A stretch of DNA of 44,469 bases. It comes from Clostridioides difficile CD160 (GTDB taxonomy: Bacteria > Bacillota > Clostridia > Peptostreptococcales > Peptostreptococcaceae). Every line of letters starts with the position of its first letter. Positions within the stretch are counted from its first letter, which is position 1. The position numbers were made by a program, and so were the translations under genes. This document shows, piece by piece, positions 26,127-33,976 of the stretch. The notes below the pieces were generated by a model that was not told the DNA's origin, did not search any database, and worked only from the letters and a program-made list of their open reading frames with translations. The stretch is from positions 1 to 44,469 of the forward strand of contig NZ_AVHW01000084.1 of assembly GCF_000449425.2 (NCBI RefSeq), written 5' to 3'.

Positions 26127-26924
26127 TTATTTTTGTATATCAGCACTTACATCCATTCCAAACCATTTTTCAGATATTTTTTTCACTGTTCCATCTGCAA
26201 GCATTTCCTCTATTGCTTTGTTTACATCTTCTTTTATAGTTTTAGATTTTTCATCATTTTTCTTAAAGAAATATGCTATATTAGTAACTGATAATTTATC
26301 ATCTAATACTCTTATCTTCATGTTAGCTTTTTTAGCATCACCTACAACAGTAAGTTCCGCATCAATCCATGCACTAACTCTTCCTAAATCTAAATCTTGA
26401 ATACCATTAGTTCCATCACCATAAACCTTTTCTTCAAATAAATTGTCTTTATTAACACTAGCTGCAACCTGTTGACCTTGAGAACCTTCTGAAATTGCTA
26501 CAACTTTTCCTTTTAAATCTTCAAGCTTATTAATTTCATTGTTCCCATCTTTTACAGCTATACATACAGCATCAGAACCATAAGGTATAGAAGCATCGTA
26601 TTTTTCTAATCTTTCTTTAGACATTCCAAAGAAGTTGGCTGCTACATCAACTTTACCAGAATCTAACATACCAAATATAGAACTAAAACCTGTTGGCTCC
26701 ATTTTTATTTCATATCCACTTCTTTTACCAATCTCTTTCCACATATCAACTTCAAAACCTTTATGCTCACCATTATCAACATAAGAATATGGGTCAGCTG
26801 AATTAGATGAAGCTACAGTTATAACTTTTTCATTCTTTACTTCCTCTTTTTTTGAACAACCAGTAGTTACAACTGTTAATGCTAAAACTGCTACTAAACA
26901 TTTTATAATATTTCTTTTTATCAT
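26127..26924 (-). CDS. Amino-acid ABC transporter substrate-binding lipoprotein
   Basis: A 265-residue SBP_bac_3 protein. It has a signal peptide with lipobox VTTGC, lipidated Cys at residue 23, then a charged linker. The binding domain shows the family-type segments NGEHKGFEVDMWKEIGKRSGYEIK and SIFGMLDSGKVDVAANFFGMS, the region around the ligand-contacting Arg. ATG 26924 follows GAGGAG; the upstream GTG overlaps this site. It follows the permease at 26984 and has a hairpin after its stop codon. It is anchored to the outer face of the membrane and feeds the permease. Confidence 0.92.
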   Translation of the reverse strand: MIKRNIIKCLVAVLALTVVTTGCSKKEEVKNEKVITVASSNSADPYSYVDNGEHKGFEVDMWKEIGKRSGYEIKMEPTGFSSIFGMLDSGKVDVAANFFGMSKERLEKYDASIPYGSDAVCIAVKDGNNEINKLEDLKGKVVAISEGSQGQQVAASVNKDNLFEEKVYGDGTNGIQDLDLGRVSAWIDAELTVVGDAKKANMKIRVLDDKLSVTNIAYFFKKNDEKSKTIKEDVNKAIEEMLADGTVKKISEKWFGMDVSADIQK

Positions 26925-26983
26925 ATCTCTTCTCCTCACACCATTTTTATGTAAAAATACTTTATATGTATTTTTTTAATACT

Positions 26984-27646
26984 CTAATAATTGCTTATTT
27001 TCTTCTCTAATTTTTTTTGTCCCCATCCTAAAGGAGTTATTATACACCAATAAATCACCATAACTGCTCCATATACTTCAAAAAACTTAAAACTCAATGC
27101 TCCTTGTGATTTAGCAGCACCCATTATATCATTTACTCCAACAACAAAAGCTACAGAAGACCCTTTAATTAAATCTATGAAATTATTGAATAATGATGGC
27201 AATGCAACTCTTACAGCCTGTGGTATCACTATCCTTTTCATTGTTTGTAAATTTGTTAATCCCATTGCATATGCTGCTTCTATCTGACCTTTATCAATTG
27301 AAAGTATGGATGCCCTTATCGTTTCAGACATATAAGCTCCCATATTTAAACTAAGTACTATAGATGTTGCAAATACTGGGTCCATATTTTTAACAAAATC
27401 GCTCATATATGCCAGTCCAAAATATAGAAAGAATAACTGTGGCATAAGAGGTGTCCCTCTAAAGATAGATACATATACTTTACATATTTGATTCAATACT
27501 TTCACTTTGTAATAAGATGATAACGCTACTATTGTACCTATAATTAATGAAAATATTAATGAACTTATTGCCAAAATCACAGTTACATTGAACGATTTCA
27601 TTATTATTGGAAATAATTCTAAAAAATATTTCATACTAAAAATCAT
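26984..27646 (-). CDS. Polar amino-acid ABC transporter permease
   Basis: A 220-residue PAAT permease with five or so membrane helices and the EAA loop (KGQIEAAYAMGLTNLQTMKRI) that contacts the ATPase. FRGTPLMPQLFFLYFG is the family-typical segment. ATG 27646 lies 9 bp after AGGGGG; an upstream GTG overlaps that site. It is the first gene of a unit with its own promoter (27702-27731) preceded by paired LysR-type boxes, followed by binding protein, M20 amidohydrolase and ATPase. Confidence 0.92.
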   Translation of the reverse strand: MIFSMKYFLELFPIIMKSFNVTVILAISSLIFSLIIGTIVALSSYYKVKVLNQICKVYVSIFRGTPLMPQLFFLYFGLAYMSDFVKNMDPVFATSIVLSLNMGAYMSETIRASILSIDKGQIEAAYAMGLTNLQTMKRIVIPQAVRVALPSLFNNFIDLIKGSSVAFVVGVNDIMGAAKSQGALSFKFFEVYGAVMVIYWCIITPLGWGQKKLEKKISNY

Positions 27647-27701
27647 AAAATAAGTCCCCCTCACTTAATGTTGTTTTTTGCAAGCTTTTGTCACATGTTA
27701 A

Positions 27702-27777
27702 ATTATAATAGAATTTTCTTTATTTTTCCAATAGAAAAAAACTATTTTATCAATTGATTATATAGACCCTTTTGATA
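27702..27777 (-). promoter_or_regulatory. Promoter with two LysR-type dyads for the amino-acid importer operon
   Basis: On the minus strand -35 TTGGAA (27726-27731), 18-bp spacer and perfect -10 TATAAT (27702-27707). Boxes (plus strand) are AATAG-N7-CTATT at 27730-27746, abutting the -35, and TATAG-N7-TGATA at 27761-27777, whose second half is degenerate; centres are 31 bp apart. The proximal box shares 18 of 19 bases with the one at 41641-41659. Confidence 0.65.
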
Positions 27778-27883
27778 CCATATTTTTTTTGATATTTAGA
27801 CTACTAAATTCATTTTTTCTAAAATTAAAAATTTATTTACAAGAGGGAACATATCTGTATAACCTATCTTTAAACACTAAAAT

Positions 27884-28552
27884 CTAATATGCTTTTCCTA
27901 TCCTTTTTTCAACCTTACTTTGTATATTACTTAATACTATAGATACCGCCCAATAAATTAGTATCGTTATCATATATATCTCAAAAAACTTAAAACTCGA
28001 AGCAGCTTCTACTTGAGCTACTCCCATCAAATCCTGTATTCCTATAGTTAAACCTAAAGAAGAACCCTTAATTATATCTAGTGTACAACTTACAATAGGA
28101 GGTACTGCAGATGTAGCTGCTTGAGGTAAGATTATTTTAACCATTGACTGATATTTACTTAATCCAAAAGCATAGCAGGCTTCTTGTTGTCCTTTATCAA
28201 CACTCTCAATAGATGCTCGTATAATTTCTGCCATATATGCAGATGAGTTTACCCCTAAACAAATCACTATTGCTAAATAAGGTGAGCAATCTTTCATAAA
28301 AGAAAATACCATTGGAAATCCGAAGTAAAAGAAAAATATTTGAATTAAAAGTGGCGTTCCTCTAAAGAATGAGATATACACCTTAGTTATATATTTCAAA
28401 ATTTTTGACTTTGTCTGTGTAAAAAATGCAAGTATCACACCTAATAATATTGATATGAAAAACGCAACAATAGATATTAGTATTGTTATTCCCAAGGCTT
28501 TAATTAAAAATGGAAATATACTTAGACAAAATTCAAAGTTAAAATTACTCAT
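27884..28552 (-). CDS. Polar amino-acid ABC transporter permease, second set
   Basis: A 222-residue PAAT permease, a paralogue of the one at 26984. It has FRGTPLLIQIFFFYFG and the EAA loop (KGQQEACYAFGLSKYQSMVKI). Its ATG overlaps the end of the preceding binding-protein gene by 8 bp, so the two are translationally coupled. There is no dedicated ATPase; the GlnQ-like protein at 23963 is the likely partner. About 220 bp separate it from the next permease, where a new promoter begins. Confidence 0.9.
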   Translation of the reverse strand: MSNFNFEFCLSIFPFLIKALGITILISIVAFFISILLGVILAFFTQTKSKILKYITKVYISFFRGTPLLIQIFFFYFGFPMVFSFMKDCSPYLAIVICLGVNSSAYMAEIIRASIESVDKGQQEACYAFGLSKYQSMVKIILPQAATSAVPPIVSCTLDIIKGSSLGLTIGIQDLMGVAQVEAASSFKFFEIYMITILIYWAVSIVLSNIQSKVEKRIGKAY

Positions 28553-29348
28553 TAGTAGGCTCCTTAGTGATATCCTTTCCTAGCCAAGTTTCAGATATTT
28601 TAGTCAAAGTTCCATCTTTGTGCATATCTGCAATTACTTTATTTATTTCTTTTGTCCATTCTTCACCTTTTTCATTTTTTTGAAGTGCAAAAGAACAAGC
28701 ACCAAATTGAATTGGAGGTTCTACCATTTTAAGATTTAATTTTTGTTCTTTTATGGCTATTAAAGCCTCAACATCCTGTGCAACCACTGCATCTAATCTT
28801 CCCATTTCTAGGTCTTGATAGTTCCCTTTAAGAGTTGCACTTGAATAATTTACTATTTTTATTTCGCCATTTGGATACTTTTCTTTTAGTATTTCATTTG
28901 CCACTGCTCCAGTACCCACGCCTACCTTTTTACCAACTAAATCATCTATTGATTTTATACTATTATCATCTTTTCTAACAATAATATTTGTTCCACTATA
29001 ATTATAAGCATCTGAAAAGCCATATTTTTCCTTTCTTTCAGGTGTCGCAGTAAGTTGAGCAGATACTACATCTACTTTATCAGCTTCTAATAATCCAAAT
29101 AATCCACTAAAATCAGTTAATACCCATTCAACTTTACAATTAGTTCGTTTAGAAAATTCGTCCCAGAAATCTACTTCAAATCCTTTAAGTTTATCCTTCT
29201 CTTTAAAAGCAAAAGGGAAATACGTTCCTGATGTGGCAACTCTTATAGTTTTTTGTTCTTCTTTATTTTTATTATTTCCTGATGAACATCCTGTAATTAA
29301 AAGTGATGATGCTAAAACAAGCATAATAATTAACTTAAGCTTTTTCAT
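28545..29348 (-). CDS. Amino-acid ABC transporter substrate-binding lipoprotein, second set
   Basis: A 267-residue SBP_bac_3 lipoprotein: signal peptide, lipobox LLITGC with Cys near residue 21, then KLKGFEVDFWDEFSKR and FSGLFGLLEADKVDVVSAQ, parallel to the second binding protein of the window. Identity between the two is partial, so their ligands may differ. AAGGAGAG precedes the ATG. It lies 28 bp behind metI and overlaps its permease gene by 8 bp, so it seems joined to the MetQNI transcript. Confidence 0.9.
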   Translation of the reverse strand: MKKLKLIIMLVLASSLLITGCSSGNNKNKEEQKTIRVATSGTYFPFAFKEKDKLKGFEVDFWDEFSKRTNCKVEWVLTDFSGLFGLLEADKVDVVSAQLTATPERKEKYGFSDAYNYSGTNIIVRKDDNSIKSIDDLVGKKVGVGTGAVANEILKEKYPNGEIKIVNYSSATLKGNYQDLEMGRLDAVVAQDVEALIAIKEQKLNLKMVEPPIQFGACSFALQKNEKGEEWTKEINKVIADMHKDGTLTKISETWLGKDITKEPTNE

Positions 29349-29376
29349 AGTTTGTTCTCTCCTTTTAAATCTAATT

Positions 29377-30033
29377 TTATTTCAATTTTGTATATAATAC
29401 ATTTCCAACAGTTTGAATCACTTGAACCATTATAATTATTATAATTACAGTTCCATACATTATAGTATCGTTAAATGTTTGATAACCATATATCAGAGCA
29501 ACTGACCCCAAACCTCCTGCCCCTAATGCTCCTGCCATAGCAGAACTACCAAGTATTGATACGGTTGCAAGAGTTATACTTGAACATATAGATGGTATAG
29601 CTTCTCTAAACATAATACTAAACAATATTTGTAAATTTGAAGCACCAAAAGATTTAGCTGCTTCAATCATACCTTTATCAACTTCTCTAAGATTACTTTC
29701 AATTAATCTAGCTATAAATGGAGATGCAACTATTATAAGAGGTAACATAGCTGCTTGTTTTCCAATAGAAGTACCTACTACAAATCTTGTAATTGGAGTT
29801 ATAGACACCGCCAATATGATAAATGGAAATGACCTAATTATATTTATCATCAAATCTAAAATCTTATATATGTATTTATTAGGTCTAAGTCCTTCATTTG
29901 AAGTTTCTACTAATATAATAGCTAATATAAAACCGATTATAGAAGATATAACAGTAGCCCATGTAACCATATAAATAGTATCAAATACTGCAGGAATTAT
30001 TATTTTATTTATTACAAGACTTGGATTATCCAT
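29377..30033 (-). CDS. metI: Methionine-type ABC transporter permease MetI
   Basis: A 218-residue permease of the D-methionine (MUT) family with five membrane helices. Family-typical segments are MVTWATVISSIIGF, IRSFPFIILAVSITP and the EAA-like loop REVDKGMIEAAKSFGAS. The ATG lies inside the 3' end of metN (8-bp overlap), so translation is coupled. With MetN and MetQ it makes a complete importer for methionine or related S-methyl compounds. Confidence 0.9.
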   Translation of the reverse strand: MDNPSLVINKIIIPAVFDTIYMVTWATVISSIIGFILAIILVETSNEGLRPNKYIYKILDLMINIIRSFPFIILAVSITPITRFVVGTSIGKQAAMLPLIIVASPFIARLIESNLREVDKGMIEAAKSFGASNLQILFSIMFREAIPSICSSITLATVSILGSSAMAGALGAGGLGSVALIYGYQTFNDTIMYGTVIIIIIMVQVIQTVGNVLYTKLK

Positions 30034-30994
30034 TATCTAAAGCCTCCCAAATTATGCATCTACTATTTAAATACTCACTAATTATTTTTTTATCTTTAGC
30101 ATCCATGTTTATAACAGTGGTACCTATAATATCATCTCTGAATTTTTCTAGCTTAGAAGACACAATTGAAAAATTAACTGGAATTTGTTTTGCCATTTCT
30201 GGAATCAATGTATTTTTAGCTTTATCCTGTTTAAATAATATTCTTATATTTACACCTTCTTCTGGCATAATCTCCGATTGCTCTCCTAAAAGTCTCTTTA
30301 AGCAGTCTGGTTGATTCAAGAATAGCTTTTGGACATCTCCCAATGCAGCTATCTTTCCATATTCTAATATAGCTACTCTGTTACATATTTCTCGAATAAC
30401 ATCCATTTGATGAGTGACTAATACTATAGTTATGTTTAGTCTTTCATTTATTTCTCTCAAAAGTGATAGTATAGATTTTGTAGTTTCTGGGTCAAGTGCA
30501 GATGTAGCTTCGTCACTAAGTAAAATTTTAGGCTCCAGTGATAAAGCTCTAGCTATAGCAACTCTCTGACGTTGTCCTCCACTCAATTCTTTAGGCTTTT
30601 GATATATCTTATCTTCTATACCTACTATTTTTACAAGTTCCATTACTTTTTTTTCTATTTCATCTTTTTTATATCCCCAACACTTCATTGGAATAGATAT
30701 ATTATTATATACATTTTGTCTTTCTAATAGAGAAAAATGTTGAAATATCATTCCTATATTCTTTCTGTATTCTCTGATTTTACGATGTGAATTGTTTTTT
30801 ATTTCACACCCATCTACTAAAATCTCACCCTTTTCATAATCTTCTAATAGATTTATACACCTTAAAAGTGTGGATTTCCCAGCACCACTTTTCCCTATCA
30901 AACCAAATATTTCGCCTTGCTCTATAGAAAGAGATATATCTTTTAACACATCTAAACTTCCAAAAGACTTATACAATTTAGATATATTTATCAA
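30026..30994 (-). CDS. metN: Methionine-type ABC transporter ATPase MetN with NIL domain
   Basis: A 322-residue ATPase. Walker A GKSGAGKST near residue 37, signature LSGGQRQR, Walker B ILLSDEATSALDPE and the switch His in LVTHQMD are present. Residues about 245-320 form the C-terminal NIL (ACT-like) domain that binds methionine and inhibits transport in MetNI systems, so feedback control by internal methionine is likely. It lies 95 bp after metQ, with a strong hairpin between, and overlaps metI. Confidence 0.93.
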   Translation of the reverse strand: MINISKLYKSFGSLDVLKDISLSIEQGEIFGLIGKSGAGKSTLLRCINLLEDYEKGEILVDGCEIKNNSHRKIREYRKNIGMIFQHFSLLERQNVYNNISIPMKCWGYKKDEIEKKVMELVKIVGIEDKIYQKPKELSGGQRQRVAIARALSLEPKILLSDEATSALDPETTKSILSLLREINERLNITIVLVTHQMDVIREICNRVAILEYGKIAALGDVQKLFLNQPDCLKRLLGEQSEIMPEEGVNIRILFKQDKAKNTLIPEMAKQIPVNFSIVSSKLEKFRDDIIGTTVINMDAKDKKIISEYLNSRCIIWEALDNG

Positions 30995-31018
30995 ATAATC
31001 ACCTCAAATTTTTCACAT

Positions 31019-31062
31019 AGAATTAAGCTGTTTTTTATACACACATAAAACAGCTTAATTCT
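31019..31062 (-). other. 16-bp perfect hairpin between metQ and metN
   Basis: AGAATTAAGCTGTTTT (31019-31034) pairs with AAAACAGCTTAATTCT (31047-31062). No U-run follows on the minus strand. Its place after a binding-protein gene suggests stabilisation of the upstream message or partial termination. Confidence 0.55.
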
Positions 31063-31089
31063 TTTAAATAGTTAAATCTAAAAATTATA

Positions 31090-31929
31090 TTATTTATCTT
31101 CTATGAGAACTGATGTAGTACCATAATTTTTTTCTATTATAGCTTTTACTTTTTCTCCTTTTAACTCTTTAGCTAAAGCTTTAGCCCATTCTTGGTCTTT
31201 ATTTTCACTTTTAGTAGCTAAAACTATACCATATTCTGCCCCATGCTCATCAAAAGCTAAAGCACTTTCTGGGTCTTTGTCAGATTTCATTATTTGTATT
31301 GCTCTAACCACTCCTAAATCTACATCTGGAAGTGCACTTGGAATTTTTACAGTATCCATTTCTATAAATTCTAGATTGTGTTTATTTTCAACTACCTCTA
31401 AAGGACTATAAGTTTTGACACCATCTTTTAATTTAATTAAACCTTCATCTGCTAATAAAACTAATGCTCTTGATTTATTAGTTGCATCTGATGGTATAGC
31501 AACTTTCATATTATCTTTAACATCATTTAAGCTTTTTAATTTATCTGAGTATACACCCATTTTTGAATAATAAATAGGCTCTCCTACTGCTGACAAATTT
31601 GTACCTTTATCTTTATTAAATTGCTCTAAAAACGCACTATGTTGATAGAAATTGGCATCTAAAGTTCCTTCAGCAACTCCACTATTTGGACTTATTATAT
31701 CTCCATCAAAAAGAGTAACTTCCATTTTATAACCATCATTTAAATAATCTTTTTGTACTGCATCTAACATTTCTTTTATAATAGGGTCAGATGTACCTAC
31801 TTTAACAGTTTTTACTTCTTTTTTAGCAGACTCACTTTCTTTTTTTTCATTATCATTTCCAGAACATGCTACTAATGATAATGATAGTATAGCTATTAGT
31901 GATAAACTGATTAATTTTTTAATTTTCAT
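31090..31929 (-). CDS. metQ: Methionine-type substrate-binding lipoprotein MetQ (NlpA family)
   Basis: A 279-residue NlpA-family lipoprotein. Signal peptide with lipobox SLVAC, lipidated Cys at residue 22, then a Lys/Glu-rich linker. Family-type features include DGDIISPNSGVAEGTLDANFYQH and MKVAIPSDATNKSRALVLL. The N-terminal ATG at 31941 overlaps GGAGG, so ATG 31929 is taken. It begins 30 bp after a methyltransferase gene, with no promoter or S-box leader visible in the gap, so it appears co-transcribed with the corrinoid module. Confidence 0.92.
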   Translation of the reverse strand: MKIKKLISLSLIAILSLSLVACSGNDNEKKESESAKKEVKTVKVGTSDPIIKEMLDAVQKDYLNDGYKMEVTLFDGDIISPNSGVAEGTLDANFYQHSAFLEQFNKDKGTNLSAVGEPIYYSKMGVYSDKLKSLNDVKDNMKVAIPSDATNKSRALVLLADEGLIKLKDGVKTYSPLEVVENKHNLEFIEMDTVKIPSALPDVDLGVVRAIQIMKSDKDPESALAFDEHGAEYGIVLATKSENKDQEWAKALAKELKGEKVKAIIEKNYGTTSVLIEDK

Positions 31930-31959
31930 GACTTCCTCCAATGATATTTTTATTAATTT

Positions 31960-33036
31960 TTAAAAAGTACATAATTTGCCTTTTACAGCATTTTTACTGT
32001 ACATTCTAGCAGCATTCATAAATGCATGTATGTTCTCAATAGGAGTTCCTACTGGAATTTGGCAACCAGGAGATAACGTAAATCCACATGGATTGTCACT
32101 TGCCTTTAAGATACATTCCTTTACTGATTCCATTACATCATTAATACTTCCATTTCTCATAATTTCTACTGGTGGTACATTTCCAGAGATACCCATACTG
32201 TTTCCAATTGCTTTTTTAACCTCTTCTAAATCCTCGCAATTATCAACACTAAACGCAGAAAGACCTACATCAACTAAATCTTGCCATCTGTCTTTAGTCT
32301 TTCCACATATATGTATAGATGGTGCTGAACCTGTAATTTCTTTAACTCCTAGTACGAATTCTTCTAAATACGGTTTTACAAATTCCTTAAACTGCACTAA
32401 GCTTATCAGATTAGACGAAGCTACTGGTTCAGCTAGACTGACACTTGACCCACATTCTTTATAAATTACTTCTGTGTATCTTAACATGCATTTTACTGTA
32501 TATTTTAAAAGTTTATGTAAATTTTCTTTATTTTTAACAGTATCTTTTAGTATATTCTCAGCTCCTCTTATAGCTACAACATTACTTATTGGACCTGCTA
32601 AACTTGAACCTATAAATCTTTCATTTGAAAATTCATCTGTTAAGACTTTTAATGCTTCTATAATAGCTGGCATTCTCCCATCTTTATAAGGGTCTATTAT
32701 ATCTAAAGAATCAAGCATTGAATAATCTTTGAGTATAGGCTCAACTATAAAAGAGACTGAATCCTTAGGATATTTTAACTTAGAACCAAGGGCTTCTCCT
32801 ATGCCTCTAAGACCTAAACCTACGCCCATAGAATCTACATTAAAATCTCTTGCCAAGTTTCGTTCCATTTCAATCATCATTTCTGAGGAATAATAATAAT
32901 CACTTATATTTAATCCATACATAACAGGTGCTGTTTCAGATAAAGAAAATGAACATGGTAATCTATCAACTTCTTTTCCTGACTTATATAAAATCGCCCT
33001 TTCTTTAGGTGTTAATTCATCTTTTAATATTTTCAT
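31960..33036 (-). CDS. URO-D/MtaA-family corrinoid methyltransferase (1 of 4)
   Basis: A 358-residue protein of the uroporphyrinogen-decarboxylase-like superfamily that includes MtaA, MtbA, MtsA and CmuA. The zinc-site pattern of the methyltransferases is visible: SIHICGKTKDRW near residue 240 (HXC) and the distal Cys in LSPGCQIPVG near residue 330. True HemE is unlikely, because the zinc motif is present and no haem genes are near. ATG 33036 follows a weak GGGG site. Role inferred: methyl transfer to or from the nearby corrinoid protein. Followed by metQ. Confidence 0.85.
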   Translation of the reverse strand: MKILKDELTPKERAILYKSGKEVDRLPCSFSLSETAPVMYGLNISDYYYSSEMMIEMERNLARDFNVDSMGVGLGLRGIGEALGSKLKYPKDSVSFIVEPILKDYSMLDSLDIIDPYKDGRMPAIIEALKVLTDEFSNERFIGSSLAGPISNVVAIRGAENILKDTVKNKENLHKLLKYTVKCMLRYTEVIYKECGSSVSLAEPVASSNLISLVQFKEFVKPYLEEFVLGVKEITGSAPSIHICGKTKDRWQDLVDVGLSAFSVDNCEDLEEVKKAIGNSMGISGNVPPVEIMRNGSINDVMESVKECILKASDNPCGFTLSPGCQIPVGTPIENIHAFMNAARMYSKNAVKGKLCTF

Positions 33037-33086
33037 CTCAACACGCCCCAATAATTAAAATTTATATTACTTCAAAGTTAAAATGC

Positions 33087-33956
33087 TTATAATATGCTGA
33101 CTGTATATATCTTTTCATTGAATACACTTTTATTAGTATTTTTAATACAATTTTGCCCAAATATTCTTCCTTTACATAAATCTTCTTTCAATAAAACATC
33201 TGCATAAGTCATATTATTATTAAAGTTAAGTTCTTCAATTTCCATAAGCCCTAAATTCAAAAGTGAAGTTGTTGTTCTTCCACATATATGTATACTTGCT
33301 TTACCATTTATTTTCTGTTGTAGTTCTTTAAATATCTCTATAGTTATATCACTACTTAAGTTACAAAAAGTTCTCTTACCTAAAATATCCATATTTCCAG
33401 TTGGGTCAGCATAAGATATAATTTTAGCTCCAGATTCTACTCCTTTAACAGCATACTCTACAATAAAATCTTTTACATATTCTAGAATTTTGTATAAATC
33501 ATTTTTTCTATTTTTTAAAGCTTTTACTATAGTCGTTAAGTCTATTAAGCTACTCAAAATAGTAATTGGACCTTCAATACTTAAAATAACATCTTCGTTT
33601 TCAGATGATAATTTTTTTATTGCCTTTAATACTTCATTAGCTTCTACTTCATCTAAATGAACTTTTTTAAGATTTAATAATTCTTCAATATCATTGTATT
33701 TATAGCTTTTTACTCTTGGTGTACTCAATTCATCAATTAAAATATTTGCCCCTAAACTTTGTGCACACATAGTGTCACATAATGGAAGATAACAAACTCT
33801 ATTTTTTGTACTTTCTTTTAAAAGTTTTGTAGCCTTTACCATTTCATCACATTTTAGATAAACGTCTGGTATTTTTAGATTATTTTCCTTTAGAAATTTT
33901 AACTCTTCCATTCCTGTAGTATCATATGTACATTTAAAATTGTATTTTTCTTTAAT
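33087..33956 (-). CDS. Short URO-D/MtaA-family protein (2 of 4) with probable ATT start
   Basis: The first ATG (33911) has no usable ribosome site. The strong GGAGGTGAG at 33962-33970 lies at the right distance from an in-frame ATT at 33954-33956; no ATG, GTG or TTG lies between an upstream stop and 33911. Translation from ATT adds 15 residues, KCTYDTTG of which aligns with the N-terminal CSVTQTG of MtaA as I recall it. The product would be 289 residues. HICGR (zinc HXC) is present near residue 230, but the C-terminal SPGC-like Cys segment is missing, ending instead in a divergent tail. It may be a partner subunit or acceptor-side enzyme. Confidence 0.72.
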   Translation of the reverse strand: MKEKYNFKCTYDTTGMEELKFLKENNLKIPDVYLKCDEMVKATKLLKESTKNRVCYLPLCDTMCAQSLGANILIDELSTPRVKSYKYNDIEELLNLKKVHLDEVEANEVLKAIKKLSSENEDVILSIEGPITILSSLIDLTTIVKALKNRKNDLYKILEYVKDFIVEYAVKGVESGAKIISYADPTGNMDILGKRTFCNLSSDITIEIFKELQQKINGKASIHICGRTTTSLLNLGLMEIEELNFNNNMTYADVLLKEDLCKGRIFGQNCIKNTNKSVFNEKIYTVSIL

Positions 33957-33976
33957 TTTAACTCACCTCCACTTAC

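Noticed and set aside
31976-32464. A 162-codon open frame on the plus strand
   Set aside because: It lies antisense inside a clear URO-D-family gene, has no ribosome site or recognisable protein features, and is a frame shadow.
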